A DNA stretch of 64,000 nt from the NCBI GenBank assembly GCA_910585575.1, contig CAJUFS010000006.1:1-64000 (forward strand). Reading direction: 5' to 3'. Shown here one piece after another: positions 1 to 8,608 of this stretch (its first letter is position 1; every line of letters begins with the position of its first letter). The notes under the pieces were generated by a model. It made no database searches, was not told where the DNA came from, and saw only the letters and a program-made list of their open reading frames with translations. Made by a program: the position numbers and the translations under genes. The DNA comes from an uncultured Adlercreutzia sp. (GTDB lineage Bacteria; Actinomycetota; Coriobacteriia; Coriobacteriales; Eggerthellaceae).

Positions 1-2
1 AG

Positions 3-533
3 GTGGTGGCCGTTTGGCGCGAGGCCTATCAGCAGTTCAAGACGAAGAAGGGCGCCCGCTGCTCCATCGAGAACCTGCTCAAGCGCGTGCTAAAGGGCAA
101 CCCCGTGGGGGCCATCACGCCGTCGGTGGACATCTACAACACCGTGTCGCTTACCTACGCGCTGCCCGTGGGCGGCGAGGATATCGATGCCATGGACGGC
201 GACATTCGCCTGGGCATCACCGAGGGCGGCGACAGCTTCCTGGCTCTGGGCGACGAGGAGGAGTCGCCCACGCTGGAGGGGGAGCTGTGCTACCGCGACA
301 ACGCCGGCGCCATCTGCCGTTGCTGGAACTGGCGCGATGGCGTGCGCACGGCGCTCACCGATGACTCGAGCAAGGCCTTCCTTATCATCGAGTCGGTGGA
401 TCCGGCCCGTGCCGCTGATCTGGCCGCCGCCACCGATCAGCTGTCCGATATGGTGCAGCGCTATTTGGGCGCCGACATTTTCGCCAAGCAGATCATCACC
501 CGCGAGAACCCCACCATGGTCATCGACGAGTAG
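3..533 (+). CDS. B3/B4 tRNA-binding-domain protein (5' partial)
   Basis: The reading frame is open from the first complete codon, so the true start probably lies upstream of the window. The visible 176 residues resemble the B3/B4 domain found in phenylalanyl-tRNA synthetase beta chains and in stand-alone proteins of the COG3382 type. The core runs from about residue 35 (GAITPSVDIYNTVSL) through the acidic beta-rich segment to about residue 150. Free-standing members are thought to act on amino-acid or tRNA-linked substrates, but their reaction is not settled. The stop codon is 7 bases before the next gene, so the two may be co-transcribed. The domain call is from sequence resemblance; the function is inference. 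Confidence 0.7.
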   Translation: MVAVWREAYQQFKTKKGARCSIENLLKRVLKGNPVGAITPSVDIYNTVSLTYALPVGGEDIDAMDGDIRLGITEGGDSFLALGDEEESPTLEGELCYRDNAGAICRCWNWRDGVRTALTDDSSKAFLIIESVDPARAADLAAATDQLSDMVQRYLGADIFAKQIITRENPTMVIDE

Positions 534-540
534 GCTCGTC

Positions 541-870
541 GTGAATTGGCTCGTTTTAGTAGCCTCGGGGGTCATGGAATCGGTGTGGGCTATCGCGTTG
601 GGGAAGTCGGAGGGCTTCTCCCACGCGGTGCCCACGGTGGTGTTTGCGGTGGCGCTGGTGTTGTCCATGCTGGGGCTGTCGTATGCGGTGAAGACGCTGC
701 CCACCGGTACCGCTTATGCCGTCTGGGTGGGCATCGGCGCAGCGCTGACGGTTGTCTACGGCATGGTTTCGGGCGCTGAGCCGGCCAATTGGCCGCGCAT
801 TCTGCTTATTGCCGGTCTGGTCGGCTGCATCATTGGCCTTAAGTTGGTAAGCGGAAACGAGGCGGGATAG
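541..870 (+). CDS. gdx: SMR-family exporter, guanidinium exporter (Gdx/SugE) type
   Basis: This 109-residue protein has four hydrophobic helices and the usual SMR length. The first helix holds the essential glutamate (Glu13) followed by Trp16 (GVMESVWAIAL), and helix 3 has the GTAYAVWVGIGA signature. Both match the SugE/Gdx branch, which exchanges guanidinium for protons as a dual-topology dimer, more than the QacE multidrug branch. The GTG at 541 is chosen because translation from there gives a canonical N-terminus (MNWLVLVASG); no strong ribosome site precedes it, consistent with coupling to the gene upstream. There is no room for a guanidine riboswitch directly upstream. Substrate is inferred from the family. 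Confidence 0.85.
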   Translation: MNWLVLVASGVMESVWAIALGKSEGFSHAVPTVVFAVALVLSMLGLSYAVKTLPTGTAYAVWVGIGAALTVVYGMVSGAEPANWPRILLIAGLVGCIIGLKLVSGNEAG

Positions 871-1022
871 CCGCTGTTGAAGGGGACTTGCTCAATCCTG
901 AGTAAAACGATCAGATACGGTTTTGCTGTCTTGTCAACTTACCGTAACAAAGCTGACACATTTTCGGCTGTTTTTGGCGGCAAGTGGTAGACTAGAAAGG
1001 TCGCTTTACTCAGGGAGGAAGA

Positions 1023-3875
1023 ATGAATCAACAAGCATCGAAGGACTTGACGGCCACGACGATCGAGAAGCCCCCGTATATGCAAAATCGCGAGCTGTCC
1101 TGGCTCGACTTCAACAAGCGCGTCCTTGACCAAGGTGCCGACCCCACGGTGCCGTTGCTGGAGCGCTTGAACTTCATCTCCATCTTCTGGAGCAACCTGC
1201 AGGAGTTCTTTATGGTGCGCGTCGGCTCGCTGACCGACCTCTCGCTGCTGAAGAAGTCCATCATCGACCCGAAGTCCGGCATGACGCCGGCTCAGCAGCT
1301 CGACGCCATCTACACGCGCTGCCACGAGCTGTATCCCTACTACGAGGAAACCTACCAGAACCTGCGTGGCCTGCTGGCCGACGAGGGCATCCGCAGCGTG
1401 CGCAAGGACGACTTGAGCGACGAGCAGCGCACCTACCTGCGTGCCCATATGGAATCGAACGTGCTGCCGTTCCTCTCGCCGCAGATCATCAACACGCGCC
1501 ATCCCTTCCCACACTTGGAGAACGGGGGGCTCTACATCGTGGTGCGCCTGGACGAGCAGGCCCAAAAGGGAAAGAAGTCCAAGGAGGAGAAGGCCCGCGA
1601 CAAGGCCGAGGCCAAGGCGGCCAAGAACATGGGCGCCGCCGGGGTTACCCTGGGCATCATTCCGCTGCCGCGTCAGACCGACCGCGTTATCGCGCTGCCC
1701 GGCGATGGTCTTACGTTCATGTTGGTCGAGCATGCTATCGAGATGTTCGCCGCTGAAATCTTCTCGATGTACACGGTGAAGCACACCAACGTCATCTGCG
1801 TCACGCGCAACGCCGACCTGGACGCCACCGAAGGCGCCGAGGAGCAGGGCGAGGACTACCGCGAGCACATGAAGCGCATTCTGAAGAAGCGCAGCCGCCT
1901 GGCGCCAGTCCGCCTGGAAAGCGAGCGCCCGCTGTCTCGCACGGTGAAGTCGCTGCTGCTGGAGAAGCTGGAGCTGCAGGAGCATCAGATTTTCGTCACC
2001 AGCGTGCCGCTGAACATGGGCTACACCTGGGGCCTGGCTTCGCGCCTACCTGCCGCCAAGCGCGCGGGCCTCACCCAGGCACCCTTCACGCCCCAGTGGC
2101 CGGCCTGCTTGGAGCGCGGCCGCTCCATCATCGAGCAGGTGTCCGAGCGCGAGGTGCTGCTGTCTTACCCCTACCAGTCCATGGACGCCTTCGTGCAGCT
2201 GCTGCACGAGGCCGCCTTCGATCCGTCGGTCATCTCCATCAAGATCACCCTTTATCGCCTGGCCAGCCAGTCGCGTTTGGCCGAGGCGCTGATTGCTGCG
2301 GCGGAGAACGGCAAAGAGGTAACAGCGCTCTTCGAGTTGCGTGCCCGCTTCGACGAGTCCAACAACATCGAGTGGTCCCAGCGCTTCGAGCAGGCCGGCT
2401 GCCACGTCATCTACGGCTTCCGCGATTTCAAGGTGCACTCGAAGATCTGCACCATCACGCGCCAGACGCCCCAGGGCCTCCAGCACATCACCCAGCTGGG
2501 CACGGGCAACTACAACGAGAAGACGGCCAAGCTCTACACCGACTTCTCGTTCATTACCACCGATCCCACCATCGGCACCGACGCCGCCGACTTCTTCCGC
2601 AACATGGCGCTGGAGAACACCTCGGACAATTACGACATCCTCTGGGTGGCGCCGCTCATGATCAAGCAGAACATCATGAAGAACATCGACGAGCAAATTG
2701 CCCGGGCGAAACGCGGCGAGTCCTGCGGCCTGTTCTTCAAGACGAACTCCATCACCGACAAGGAAGTTATCGAGAAGATTGTCGAGGCGTCCCAGGCCGG
2801 CGTGCCTACGCACCTGTTCGTGCGCGGCATTTCCTGCCTGCTGCCCGGCGTGGAGGGCTATACCGACAACGTGCGCGAGGTGTCCATTGTGGGGCAGCTG
2901 CTGGAGCACAGCCGCGTCTACGGGTTCGGCGATCGAGAGCACTGCAAGATCTACCTGTCCAGTGCCGACCTGATGACGCGCAATATGGACAAGCGCATTG
3001 AGATTGCCTGGCCTATCTTGAACGACACCCTGCGCGAGCAGGTGCTGGGCTATCTGGACATCTGCTTCTCGGATACGGCGAAGCTGCGCGAGCTTCTGGC
3101 CGATGGCTCCTACACGCCCCTGGGCTTCTTTGCCGAGCGTGATGCCGACGGCGAGGTGGAGCTGTTCGACTCCCAGAAGTACCTCATCGCCGAGGCTCAG
3201 CGCATGCACCTGGCCGCCGCCGAGCTGGCGGCGCGCCGCGAGGCCAACGGTCCTGCCGCTCATGTGGTGTTCCCCTTGGGCGTGGTAGACGCCGATGAGG
3301 CGGCCGGCCGGGTCACCGAGGAGGAGTCCGAGTACGTGGCCCACGAGCCAGCGGCCCACGCCGAGCGCGACGAGGCCGAGCGCAACGCCGCTGCGGCCCT
3401 GGCCGAAGCGGCTACAGCTACGGCGGCCTCGGTGCAGGAGTCGGTGGCGCGCGGCATGGTGCGGGATGACCGCCCCGTGGACGCCGTGGCCGAGCGTGCC
3501 CAGATGGACGCCGCCCAGGCGCGGGCGGTCGCCGAGGGGGCAGCGGCGCCGGCTGTGGTGGAGGCGGCTAGTGGGGTAACGCCGGCGGCCGGTGCTGAGG
3601 CGTCGGCCGAAGCGGCTGGCGAGGTATCGTCGCGCATGGGAGACGATGCTCCGACGGCGCCTGACGCAGCTGCCCCTGTGGCCCCTGCAGCGCCGACGGA
3701 AGCCCCGAGCGAGGCCCCGGTTGCGGCGCCCCAGGCCGAAGCCCCGGCTGCCCAGGTGGTTGACCCCGCGGCTCCGGCCGCCGCCGCTACCAGCCAGTTG
3801 GTGCCGGCCGAGGTAGTGGGCGAGAAGCCGCGGGGAAATTTCCTCACGCGCTTCTTCCGCAAGCTGTTCAAGTAA
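1023..3875 (+). CDS. ppk1: Polyphosphate kinase 1 with long Ala/Pro-rich tail
   Basis: PPK1 reversibly transfers the gamma phosphate of ATP onto inorganic polyphosphate. The first ~740 residues follow the family plan: an N-terminal domain starting ENRELSWLDFNKRVL-like (NRELSWLDFN near residue 22), the head domain, and two phospholipase-D-like catalytic domains. The autophosphorylated histidine is in VHSKICTI (His472), and the second conserved histidine is in EHCKIYLSSADLMTRN (His640). A charged Lys/Glu/Ala insert sits at about residues 177-206. The family is usually near 690 residues; here about 205 extra Ala/Pro/Glu-rich residues follow and end in a basic amphipathic segment (FLTRFFRKLFK). 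The tail looks disordered and may tether the enzyme to membrane, granule or DNA (inference). The start is ATG with GGGAGGA just upstream. Confidence 0.95.
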   Translation: MNQQASKDLTATTIEKPPYMQNRELSWLDFNKRVLDQGADPTVPLLERLNFISIFWSNLQEFFMVRVGSLTDLSLLKKSIIDPKSGMTPAQQLDAIYTRCHELYPYYEETYQNLRGLLADEGIRSVRKDDLSDEQRTYLRAHMESNVLPFLSPQIINTRHPFPHLENGGLYIVVRLDEQAQKGKKSKEEKARDKAEAKAAKNMGAAGVTLGIIPLPRQTDRVIALPGDGLTFMLVEHAIEMFAAEIFSMYTVKHTNVICVTRNADLDATEGAEEQGEDYREHMKRILKKRSRLAPVRLESERPLSRTVKSLLLEKLELQEHQIFVTSVPLNMGYTWGLASRLPAAKRAGLTQAPFTPQWPACLERGRSIIEQVSEREVLLSYPYQSMDAFVQLLHEAAFDPSVISIKITLYRLASQSRLAEALIAAAENGKEVTALFELRARFDESNNIEWSQRFEQAGCHVIYGFRDFKVHSKICTITRQTPQGLQHITQLGTGNYNEKTAKLYTDFSFITTDPTIGTDAADFFRNMALENTSDNYDILWVAPLMIKQNIMKNIDEQIARAKRGESCGLFFKTNSITDKEVIEKIVEASQAGVPTHLFVRGISCLLPGVEGYTDNVREVSIVGQLLEHSRVYGFGDREHCKIYLSSADLMTRNMDKRIEIAWPILNDTLREQVLGYLDICFSDTAKLRELLADGSYTPLGFFAERDADGEVELFDSQKYLIAEAQRMHLAAAELAARREANGPAAHVVFPLGVVDADEAAGRVTEEESEYVAHEPAAHAERDEAERNAAAALAEAATATAASVQESVARGMVRDDRPVDAVAERAQMDAAQARAVAEGAAAPAVVEAASGVTPAAGAEASAEAAGEVSSRMGDDAPTAPDAAAPVAPAAPTEAPSEAPVAAPQAEAPAAQVVDPAAPAAAATSQLVPAEVVGEKPRGNFLTRFFRKLFK

Positions 3876-4054
3876 GACGGCGCGCGAGCGAGGGCGACGG
3901 AGCGCAGGGGAGCAGGTCCGCATGGCCCGTGGGGGACCGTGCGGACGACGGTGCCTGCGGGCACTCGCGGGCGAAGGCGCCCGCATGGTCGCGGATGAAC
4001 GGGTGAAGGCGCCCGCATGAATACGGACGAGTTTCGGAGAAGAAGGAGAGATCC

Positions 4055-5842
4055 ATGCTGGAGACCGTGGATTTCGGCAAGAAGAAGATGAAGAAGGCCG
4101 CTTACAAGGCCCAGCACGACGAGCTTATTGCGAAACTGGTGGTGCTGCAGCAGCAGGCGCACAACGCCGGCGTGGGCCTGGTGGTGCTGTTCGAGGGATG
4201 GAACGGTGCCGGCAAGGGCAGCCGCATCTCGGATTTGATGTACAACTTGGATGCGCGCTCCACCGGGGTGTACGTGGGGCTCGATCTAGACCCGGAGGAG
4301 GCCCGCGAGTTCCCGGGGCGCGAAAGCGGCGTGACGGGCTACTATCCCATCATGCAGGATTTCTGGAAGGCTCTGGGCGAGCGCAACTCCATTACCTTCT
4401 ACGATCGCGGCTGGTACTCGGCGGTTATCCAGAACATGCTGTACAACGCGCCGGCCAAGCTTTTGCTGCCGAAGGAGGACGAGCGCCACTACCTGGACTC
4501 CATTCACGATTTCGAGCAGCAGCTGACGGCCGACGGCTACGTGGTGGTGAAGTTCTTCGTGCATATGACGAAGGAAGCGCAGGTGGAGCGTTTGCGCCGC
4601 CTGCACGACGACCCCGTCACCCGCTGGCGCGTCACTGACAAGAAGCTGCACAGCCACCATGGCTACGAGGCGGCCTATGAGCTCTATGACCGTCTGCTGG
4701 AGCGCAGCGACTACCCCTTTGCCCCCTGGGTGCTGTTGAACGGCGAGGACAAGCGCCGCTCGAACCTGACCATTGCGCGCACGCTGGTGAACGCGCTGGA
4801 GGGAGCGCTCAAGCGCAAGGAGGCCGACGACGTGCTGCGCAGCTCCTTCGCCGTGCAGCAGGCCGAGGCCGAGGCGCTAGCTGAGGAGGCGGTGGCCGAG
4901 GCTGCTGCGTCCGCAGCGCCCCTGTCTCCCGCGGCTCCCGCCACCGGCGTCCCCATGGCCGGGGAGGCTTCCGCAGCCGCCGCAGCCGCTGCCGCCGCCC
5001 CGCTACCCGGGCGCGGCCTGCTGACCGGTGCGGCGTTGGCCCGTGCCCAGGCCCAGGCCGCCGCGGCCCACGACTTAGCACCGCGCAGCTCGCGCTTCGC
5101 CATCGTGCCGGACTACCCGCAGGTGGACACCATCGACCACAGCCTGGCCTGCCCTCCCGAGGAGTACAAGCACACGCTGAAGGCCCTCCAAGCGCGTCTG
5201 TTCCGCTTGGAGAACATCATGTACCAGAAGCGCGTGCCCCTCATCCTCATGTATGAGGGCTGGGACGCCGCGGGCAAGGGCGGCAACATCAAGCGCGTGG
5301 CCCAGGCCCTCGATGCCCGCGCCTACAACATCTATCCGAGCCCGGCACCCACCAAGCCCGAGCTGGCCCATCCCTTCCTGTGGCGCTACTGGACGCGTCT
5401 GCCCAAGGCGGGTCACGTGGGCATGTACGACCGCAGCTGGTACGGGCGCGTGCTGGTGGAGCGCGTGGAGGGCTTCGCCACGCCGGCGGAATGGTCGCGG
5501 GCTTACGACGAGATCAATGAGTTCGAGCACGATCTGGTGGACTGGGGCGCCATCCTGCTGAAGTTCTGGGTAGACGTGAGCCCGGAGGAGCAGCTGCACC
5601 GTTTCCAAGATCGCGAGATCGATCCGAACAAGCAGTGGAAGATCACCGAGGACGACTGGCGCAACCGCGAGAAGTACCCTCAGTACAAGGCTGCTATCGA
5701 CGACATGTTCCGCCTGACCTCCACCACCTTCGCGCCGTGGATTGTGCTGGAATCCGACGACAAGAAGTACGCGCGCCTCAAGGCGCTGCGCATCATCGTG
5801 GAGGCTTTGGAGAAACGCCTGGGCGAGGCGCCGCTGCAGTAA
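4055..5842 (+). CDS. pap: Polyphosphate:AMP phosphotransferase (fused PPK2, class II)
   Basis: The protein has two PPK2 kinase domains in tandem, the hallmark of class II PPK2 enzymes, which make ADP from AMP and polyphosphate. Walker A-like loops are visible in both halves: GWNGAGKG (residues 48-55) and GWDAAGKGG (402-410). Each is followed by the lid/Walker B region, with YDRGWYS in the first half and YDRSWYGRVLVERVEGF in the second. The halves are joined by an unusually long Ala-rich linker at about residues 258-345. Together with the upstream PPK1 gene it gives polyphosphate synthesis and its use as a nucleotide phosphate donor. A strong AGAAGGAGAG ribosome site precedes the ATG. The 179-bp gap to ppk1 holds a short direct repeat (GAAGGCGCCCGCATG twice) but no clear terminator. 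Confidence 0.93.
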   Translation: MLETVDFGKKKMKKAAYKAQHDELIAKLVVLQQQAHNAGVGLVVLFEGWNGAGKGSRISDLMYNLDARSTGVYVGLDLDPEEAREFPGRESGVTGYYPIMQDFWKALGERNSITFYDRGWYSAVIQNMLYNAPAKLLLPKEDERHYLDSIHDFEQQLTADGYVVVKFFVHMTKEAQVERLRRLHDDPVTRWRVTDKKLHSHHGYEAAYELYDRLLERSDYPFAPWVLLNGEDKRRSNLTIARTLVNALEGALKRKEADDVLRSSFAVQQAEAEALAEEAVAEAAASAAPLSPAAPATGVPMAGEASAAAAAAAAAPLPGRGLLTGAALARAQAQAAAAHDLAPRSSRFAIVPDYPQVDTIDHSLACPPEEYKHTLKALQARLFRLENIMYQKRVPLILMYEGWDAAGKGGNIKRVAQALDARAYNIYPSPAPTKPELAHPFLWRYWTRLPKAGHVGMYDRSWYGRVLVERVEGFATPAEWSRAYDEINEFEHDLVDWGAILLKFWVDVSPEEQLHRFQDREIDPNKQWKITEDDWRNREKYPQYKAAIDDMFRLTSTTFAPWIVLESDDKKYARLKALRIIVEALEKRLGEAPLQ

Positions 5843-5942
5843 GGGCGAGGCGCGTCCGCGGCCGTGGCTTTGCTGCCGGCGCCGCCGCCCGCACGGGCGC
5901 CTTTCCGTTTGGTTTCCGTCTGCCGACGAGGGGTTCCCTCCC

Positions 5943-5971
5943 TTGCGAAATGGGGGTGTTCGGGGTACTAT
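5943..5971 (+). promoter_or_regulatory. Sigma70-type promoter for the small membrane protein
   Basis: TTGCGA (5943-5948) and TACTAT (5966-5971) are 17 bases apart, about 60 bases before the start codon of the 38-residue protein. Read by eye; not tested. Confidence 0.5.
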
Positions 5972-6031
5972 GAACCCAACATCAAGCACGTCCGCGGGCG
6001 AAATGCGCCCGTTGCATTAGAAGGAGTCCTC

Positions 6032-6148
6032 ATGGAATTGTTCGGTTTTCAGGTGCCTATGGAGGCCATCTGGGCTGTTGTGGCCATCATCGTTATCGTC
6101 ATCGTGGTGTTCATCGCCAAGGGCTTCATGGACGAGATGAAGAAATAA
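6032..6148 (+). CDS. Small single-pass membrane protein, unknown function
   Basis: This 38-residue reading frame starts at ATG 6032, with an AAGGAGT ribosome site eight bases upstream. A short amphipathic N-terminus (MELFGFQVPMEAIW) leads into one strongly hydrophobic helix (AVVAIIVIVIVVFIAKGF), then an acidic/basic end (MDEMKK). A promoter lies before it and a terminator directly after it, so it appears to be an independent transcription unit. I do not recognise a family. The regulatory framing makes it more likely real than chance. Confidence 0.6.
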   Translation: MELFGFQVPMEAIWAVVAIIVIVIVVFIAKGFMDEMKK

Positions 6149-6159
6149 ACGGTAACCCG

Positions 6160-6181
6160 GCCCCCTTCGGGGGGCTTTTTT
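6160..6181 (+). terminator. Intrinsic terminator after the small membrane protein
   Basis: A GC-only stem GCCCCC / GGGGGC with a TTCG tetraloop is followed by six T residues. Confidence 0.9.
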
Positions 6182-6280
6182 CATTTGAGGCGGCGCGGGG
6201 AAACCGCCGTCTTGCGCGGGCGCCGGCCGGGGGAGGCCCGCCCGCTCGTTCAAAGTTGTGAGAGAGCAAGGGGAGAACCT

Positions 6281-7186
6281 ATGGCTGAGAGCCCGGCCTC
6301 CACGGCGGAGGAAAAGAAAAAGAAGAAGAAAAAAGGCGGCCTGCTGTGGCGCATCGTGTTCTGGCTCGCCCTTATCGTGCTCATCGGATCGCTGGGCACG
6401 CTGGGGTACCTGTTCTACACCTACTGGCAGGGCCAACACGATTACGATCAGATTTCCGAGCGCGCCTTTCCCGACCCCGAGGGCAAAACCTTGGCCGATC
6501 TTGTGGTCGATTGGGATGCCCTGCGTGAAATCAACCCCGACGTGGTGGCTTGGGTGTACGTGCCCGGCACGGTCATCAACTACCCGGTGGCCCATAAAGA
6601 GGGCGATAGCGAGTACTACCTGCATCATAACTTCAGCCTGGGCGAGGGCAAGTTCGGCGCCGAATACGGCTCTATCATGCTCTCGGGCGAGAACAGCGGC
6701 GACTTCTCCGACGAGGTGAACATCCTCTACGGCCACCACATGCGCAACGGCTCCATGTTCGCTCCCTTCGCTGAGTTCCGCGAAAGCGAGGTGTTCAACA
6801 AGCACCGCACCATTTACCTGCTCACGCCCGACGGTAACTACCGCTTGGAAACCTTTGCGGTGGAGCACGTCCCCATGACCCACGCTTCCATCGCCACGCC
6901 CAATTACGCCACCGACGCTGAGTTCGCGGAATTCAAGCAGTGGCTTATCGACAATTCCGTGGTGACGGCCGATCCGGACACTTCCGATACCGTGCCCGAC
7001 GCCACGAAGCTGTTCGGCTTCTGCACCTGCGATGGTGCCGATAACACGTGGCGCTACATTACTTTTGCCGACATCGCCGAGTTCGTTCCCGCGCAATATG
7101 TGGGCACGGGTGAGTACAGCGGCGAAAAGGTAAAGGATAAGACCGTGGACAAGATCGCCGATGCCTCTGATGAGCGCGTCGAATAG
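6281..7186 (+). CDS. srtB: Class B sortase (SrtB-type transpeptidase)
   Basis: This 301-residue enzyme should attach surface proteins to the cell wall or polymerise pili. The N-terminus is cytoplasmic and very lysine-rich (a run of Lys around residues 12-18), followed by one transmembrane helix (WRIVFWLALIVLIGSLGTLGYLFY), so the catalytic domain lies outside. The triad is visible: His152 in NILYGHHM, Cys250 in FGFCTCD and Arg258 in NTWRY. The WVYVPGTVINYPV segment near residue 90 is also typical of class B enzymes. The ATG at 6281 follows GGGGAGAA. The likely substrates, with LAKTG/IAQTG signals, lie 13-23 kb away rather than beside it. Confidence 0.9.
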   Translation: MAESPASTAEEKKKKKKKGGLLWRIVFWLALIVLIGSLGTLGYLFYTYWQGQHDYDQISERAFPDPEGKTLADLVVDWDALREINPDVVAWVYVPGTVINYPVAHKEGDSEYYLHHNFSLGEGKFGAEYGSIMLSGENSGDFSDEVNILYGHHMRNGSMFAPFAEFRESEVFNKHRTIYLLTPDGNYRLETFAVEHVPMTHASIATPNYATDAEFAEFKQWLIDNSVVTADPDTSDTVPDATKLFGFCTCDGADNTWRYITFADIAEFVPAQYVGTGEYSGEKVKDKTVDKIADASDERVE

Positions 7187-7293
7187 CCGCGCGCCCCGCC
7201 GCAGGGCGGGTGCGCTCCTGCAGCAGTAATGTTATTGGGCCGGTGCCGCCGGTGCCGGCCCGTCAAGGCCCCTCCTCTATGGAAAGGAACCCC

Positions 7294-8370
7294 ATGGAAA
7301 ACCAGACCAGCGTCACCTATGCCGAGGCCGGCGTCGATATCGTCGAGGGCGCCCGCGCCGTCGACGCCATCAAGGACACGGTGCACTCCACCTATCGTCC
7401 CGAGGTAGTGGGCGACATTGGCGGCTTCGGCGGCCTGTTCTCCATTGCGGCGGCCAAGGCTATGGACGACCCGCTGCTGGTGTCCGGCACCGACGGCGTG
7501 GGCACGAAGCTCAAGGTGGCCCAGCGTCTGGGTGTGCACGACACCGTGGGCATCGACCTGGTGGCCATGTGCGTGAACGACATTCTGGCCACGGGCGCCG
7601 AGCCCCTGTTCTTCCTGGACTACGTGGCCGTGGGCAAGCTGGATTCCCAGGCCATGGCCAACATTGTGGGGGGTATCGGCGAGGGCTGCCGCCAGTCTGG
7701 TTGCGCCCTTATCGGCGGCGAGATGGCCGAGCACCCGGGCGTCATGGACCCGGACGACTACGATCTGTCCGGCTTCTGCGTGGGCATTGTCGACCGTCCG
7801 AAGATGCTCGATCCCCAGGCGGTGCGCGAGGGGGACGTGCTTATCGGTCTGGCGTCGTCTGGCCTGCACTCCAACGGCTACTCGTTGGCCCGCAAGGTAT
7901 GCATCGGCGACCGCTCCGAGGAAGAGCTGCGCGAGGCCCGCGAGGATCTGGGTGGCCAGAGCATCCTGGAGGCCCTGCTTACGCCCACGCGCATCTACGT
8001 CAAGCCCGTGCGCGCGGTCATGGAGGAAGTGCCCGGCGGCATTCGCGCCCTGGCCCACATCACCGGCGGCGGCATCACCGAGAATCTGAACCGCGCCCTG
8101 CCCGCGGGCGTGAACGCCGAGGTGGACTTGGGCTCCTGGCCCATTCCGCCCGTGGTGCGCTTTGCCTGCGAGCAGGCGCACTTGTCCGAGGCGGAGGCGC
8201 TGAAGACGTTCAACATGGGCCTGGGCATGGTGCTTATCGTGGATCCGGCCGCGGCCGAGGCCGTGGAGGCCTCTTTGGCGGCTGCGGGCGAGCGCACGTT
8301 CCGCGTGGGTCGCATCGTGGCCGGTCAGGGCGACGTGCAGTACACCAACGAGGGAGCGCTGTTCGCGTAG
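7294..8370 (+). CDS. purM: Phosphoribosylformylglycinamidine cyclo-ligase (AIR synthetase)
   Basis: PurM closes FGAM to AIR using ATP, the fifth step of purine synthesis, in the cytosol. At 358 residues it has normal length. It carries the glycine-rich SGTDGVGTKLKVAQ motif and the MCVNDILATGAEPLFFLDY active-site segment, later GLASSGLHSNGYSL and the HITGGGITENLNRALP signature. The ATG at 7294 is preferred over an in-frame ATG at 7279 because GGAAAGG sits seven bases before it. purN follows after a 238-bp spacer filled by a repeat element. Confidence 0.96.
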   Translation: MENQTSVTYAEAGVDIVEGARAVDAIKDTVHSTYRPEVVGDIGGFGGLFSIAAAKAMDDPLLVSGTDGVGTKLKVAQRLGVHDTVGIDLVAMCVNDILATGAEPLFFLDYVAVGKLDSQAMANIVGGIGEGCRQSGCALIGGEMAEHPGVMDPDDYDLSGFCVGIVDRPKMLDPQAVREGDVLIGLASSGLHSNGYSLARKVCIGDRSEEELREAREDLGGQSILEALLTPTRIYVKPVRAVMEEVPGGIRALAHITGGGITENLNRALPAGVNAEVDLGSWPIPPVVRFACEQAHLSEAEALKTFNMGLGMVLIVDPAAAEAVEASLAAAGERTFRVGRIVAGQGDVQYTNEGALFA

Positions 8371-8405
8371 GAGGAGCCTTTTCGTGGCGCAGGGCTTCGA
8401 AATGA

Positions 8406-8591
8406 CTGCGGAATGCCGATTTTGGAACGCGGAGCCGCGAATCTGGTTCCAAATCCGACGTTTTGCAGCCAAAAAGAGGCTCTCGCTAGCGATTGGGCGA
8501 TGCAGGCGTTCCAAAACCGTGCTTTCGCAGCCAAAAGAGCCACTAATGTATTGAGTTCGCAAGCGAGGGTTCCAAAATCGGCATTCCGCAG
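8406..8591. repeat. 186-bp element with perfect 23-bp terminal inverted repeats
   Basis: Bases 8406-8428 are the exact reverse complement of 8569-8591 (23 of 23). Inside are two more degenerate copies of the right-hand motif, GTTCCAAA...GCAGCCAAA, near 8441 and 8513, in the same orientation as the right end. The block fills almost all of the purM-purN spacer. It has no coding capacity that looks real. The GTTCCAAAA core is shared with the arrays at 33.5 and 45.3 kb. It resembles a REP/MITE-type non-autonomous repeat; mobility is inference. Confidence 0.75.
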
Positions 8592-8608
8592 CCAAAGGAA
8601 GGGGTCGC

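Noticed and set aside
923..1020. PHO box upstream of ppk1
   Set aside because: CTGTCTTGTCAACTTACC only weakly resembles the consensus, and this lineage's PhoB sites are not known to me.
2046..3986. Large antisense frames over ppk1, purM, the molybdoenzymes and others
   Set aside because: High GC leaves long open frames on the opposite strand; their compositions are low-complexity and none shows a domain.
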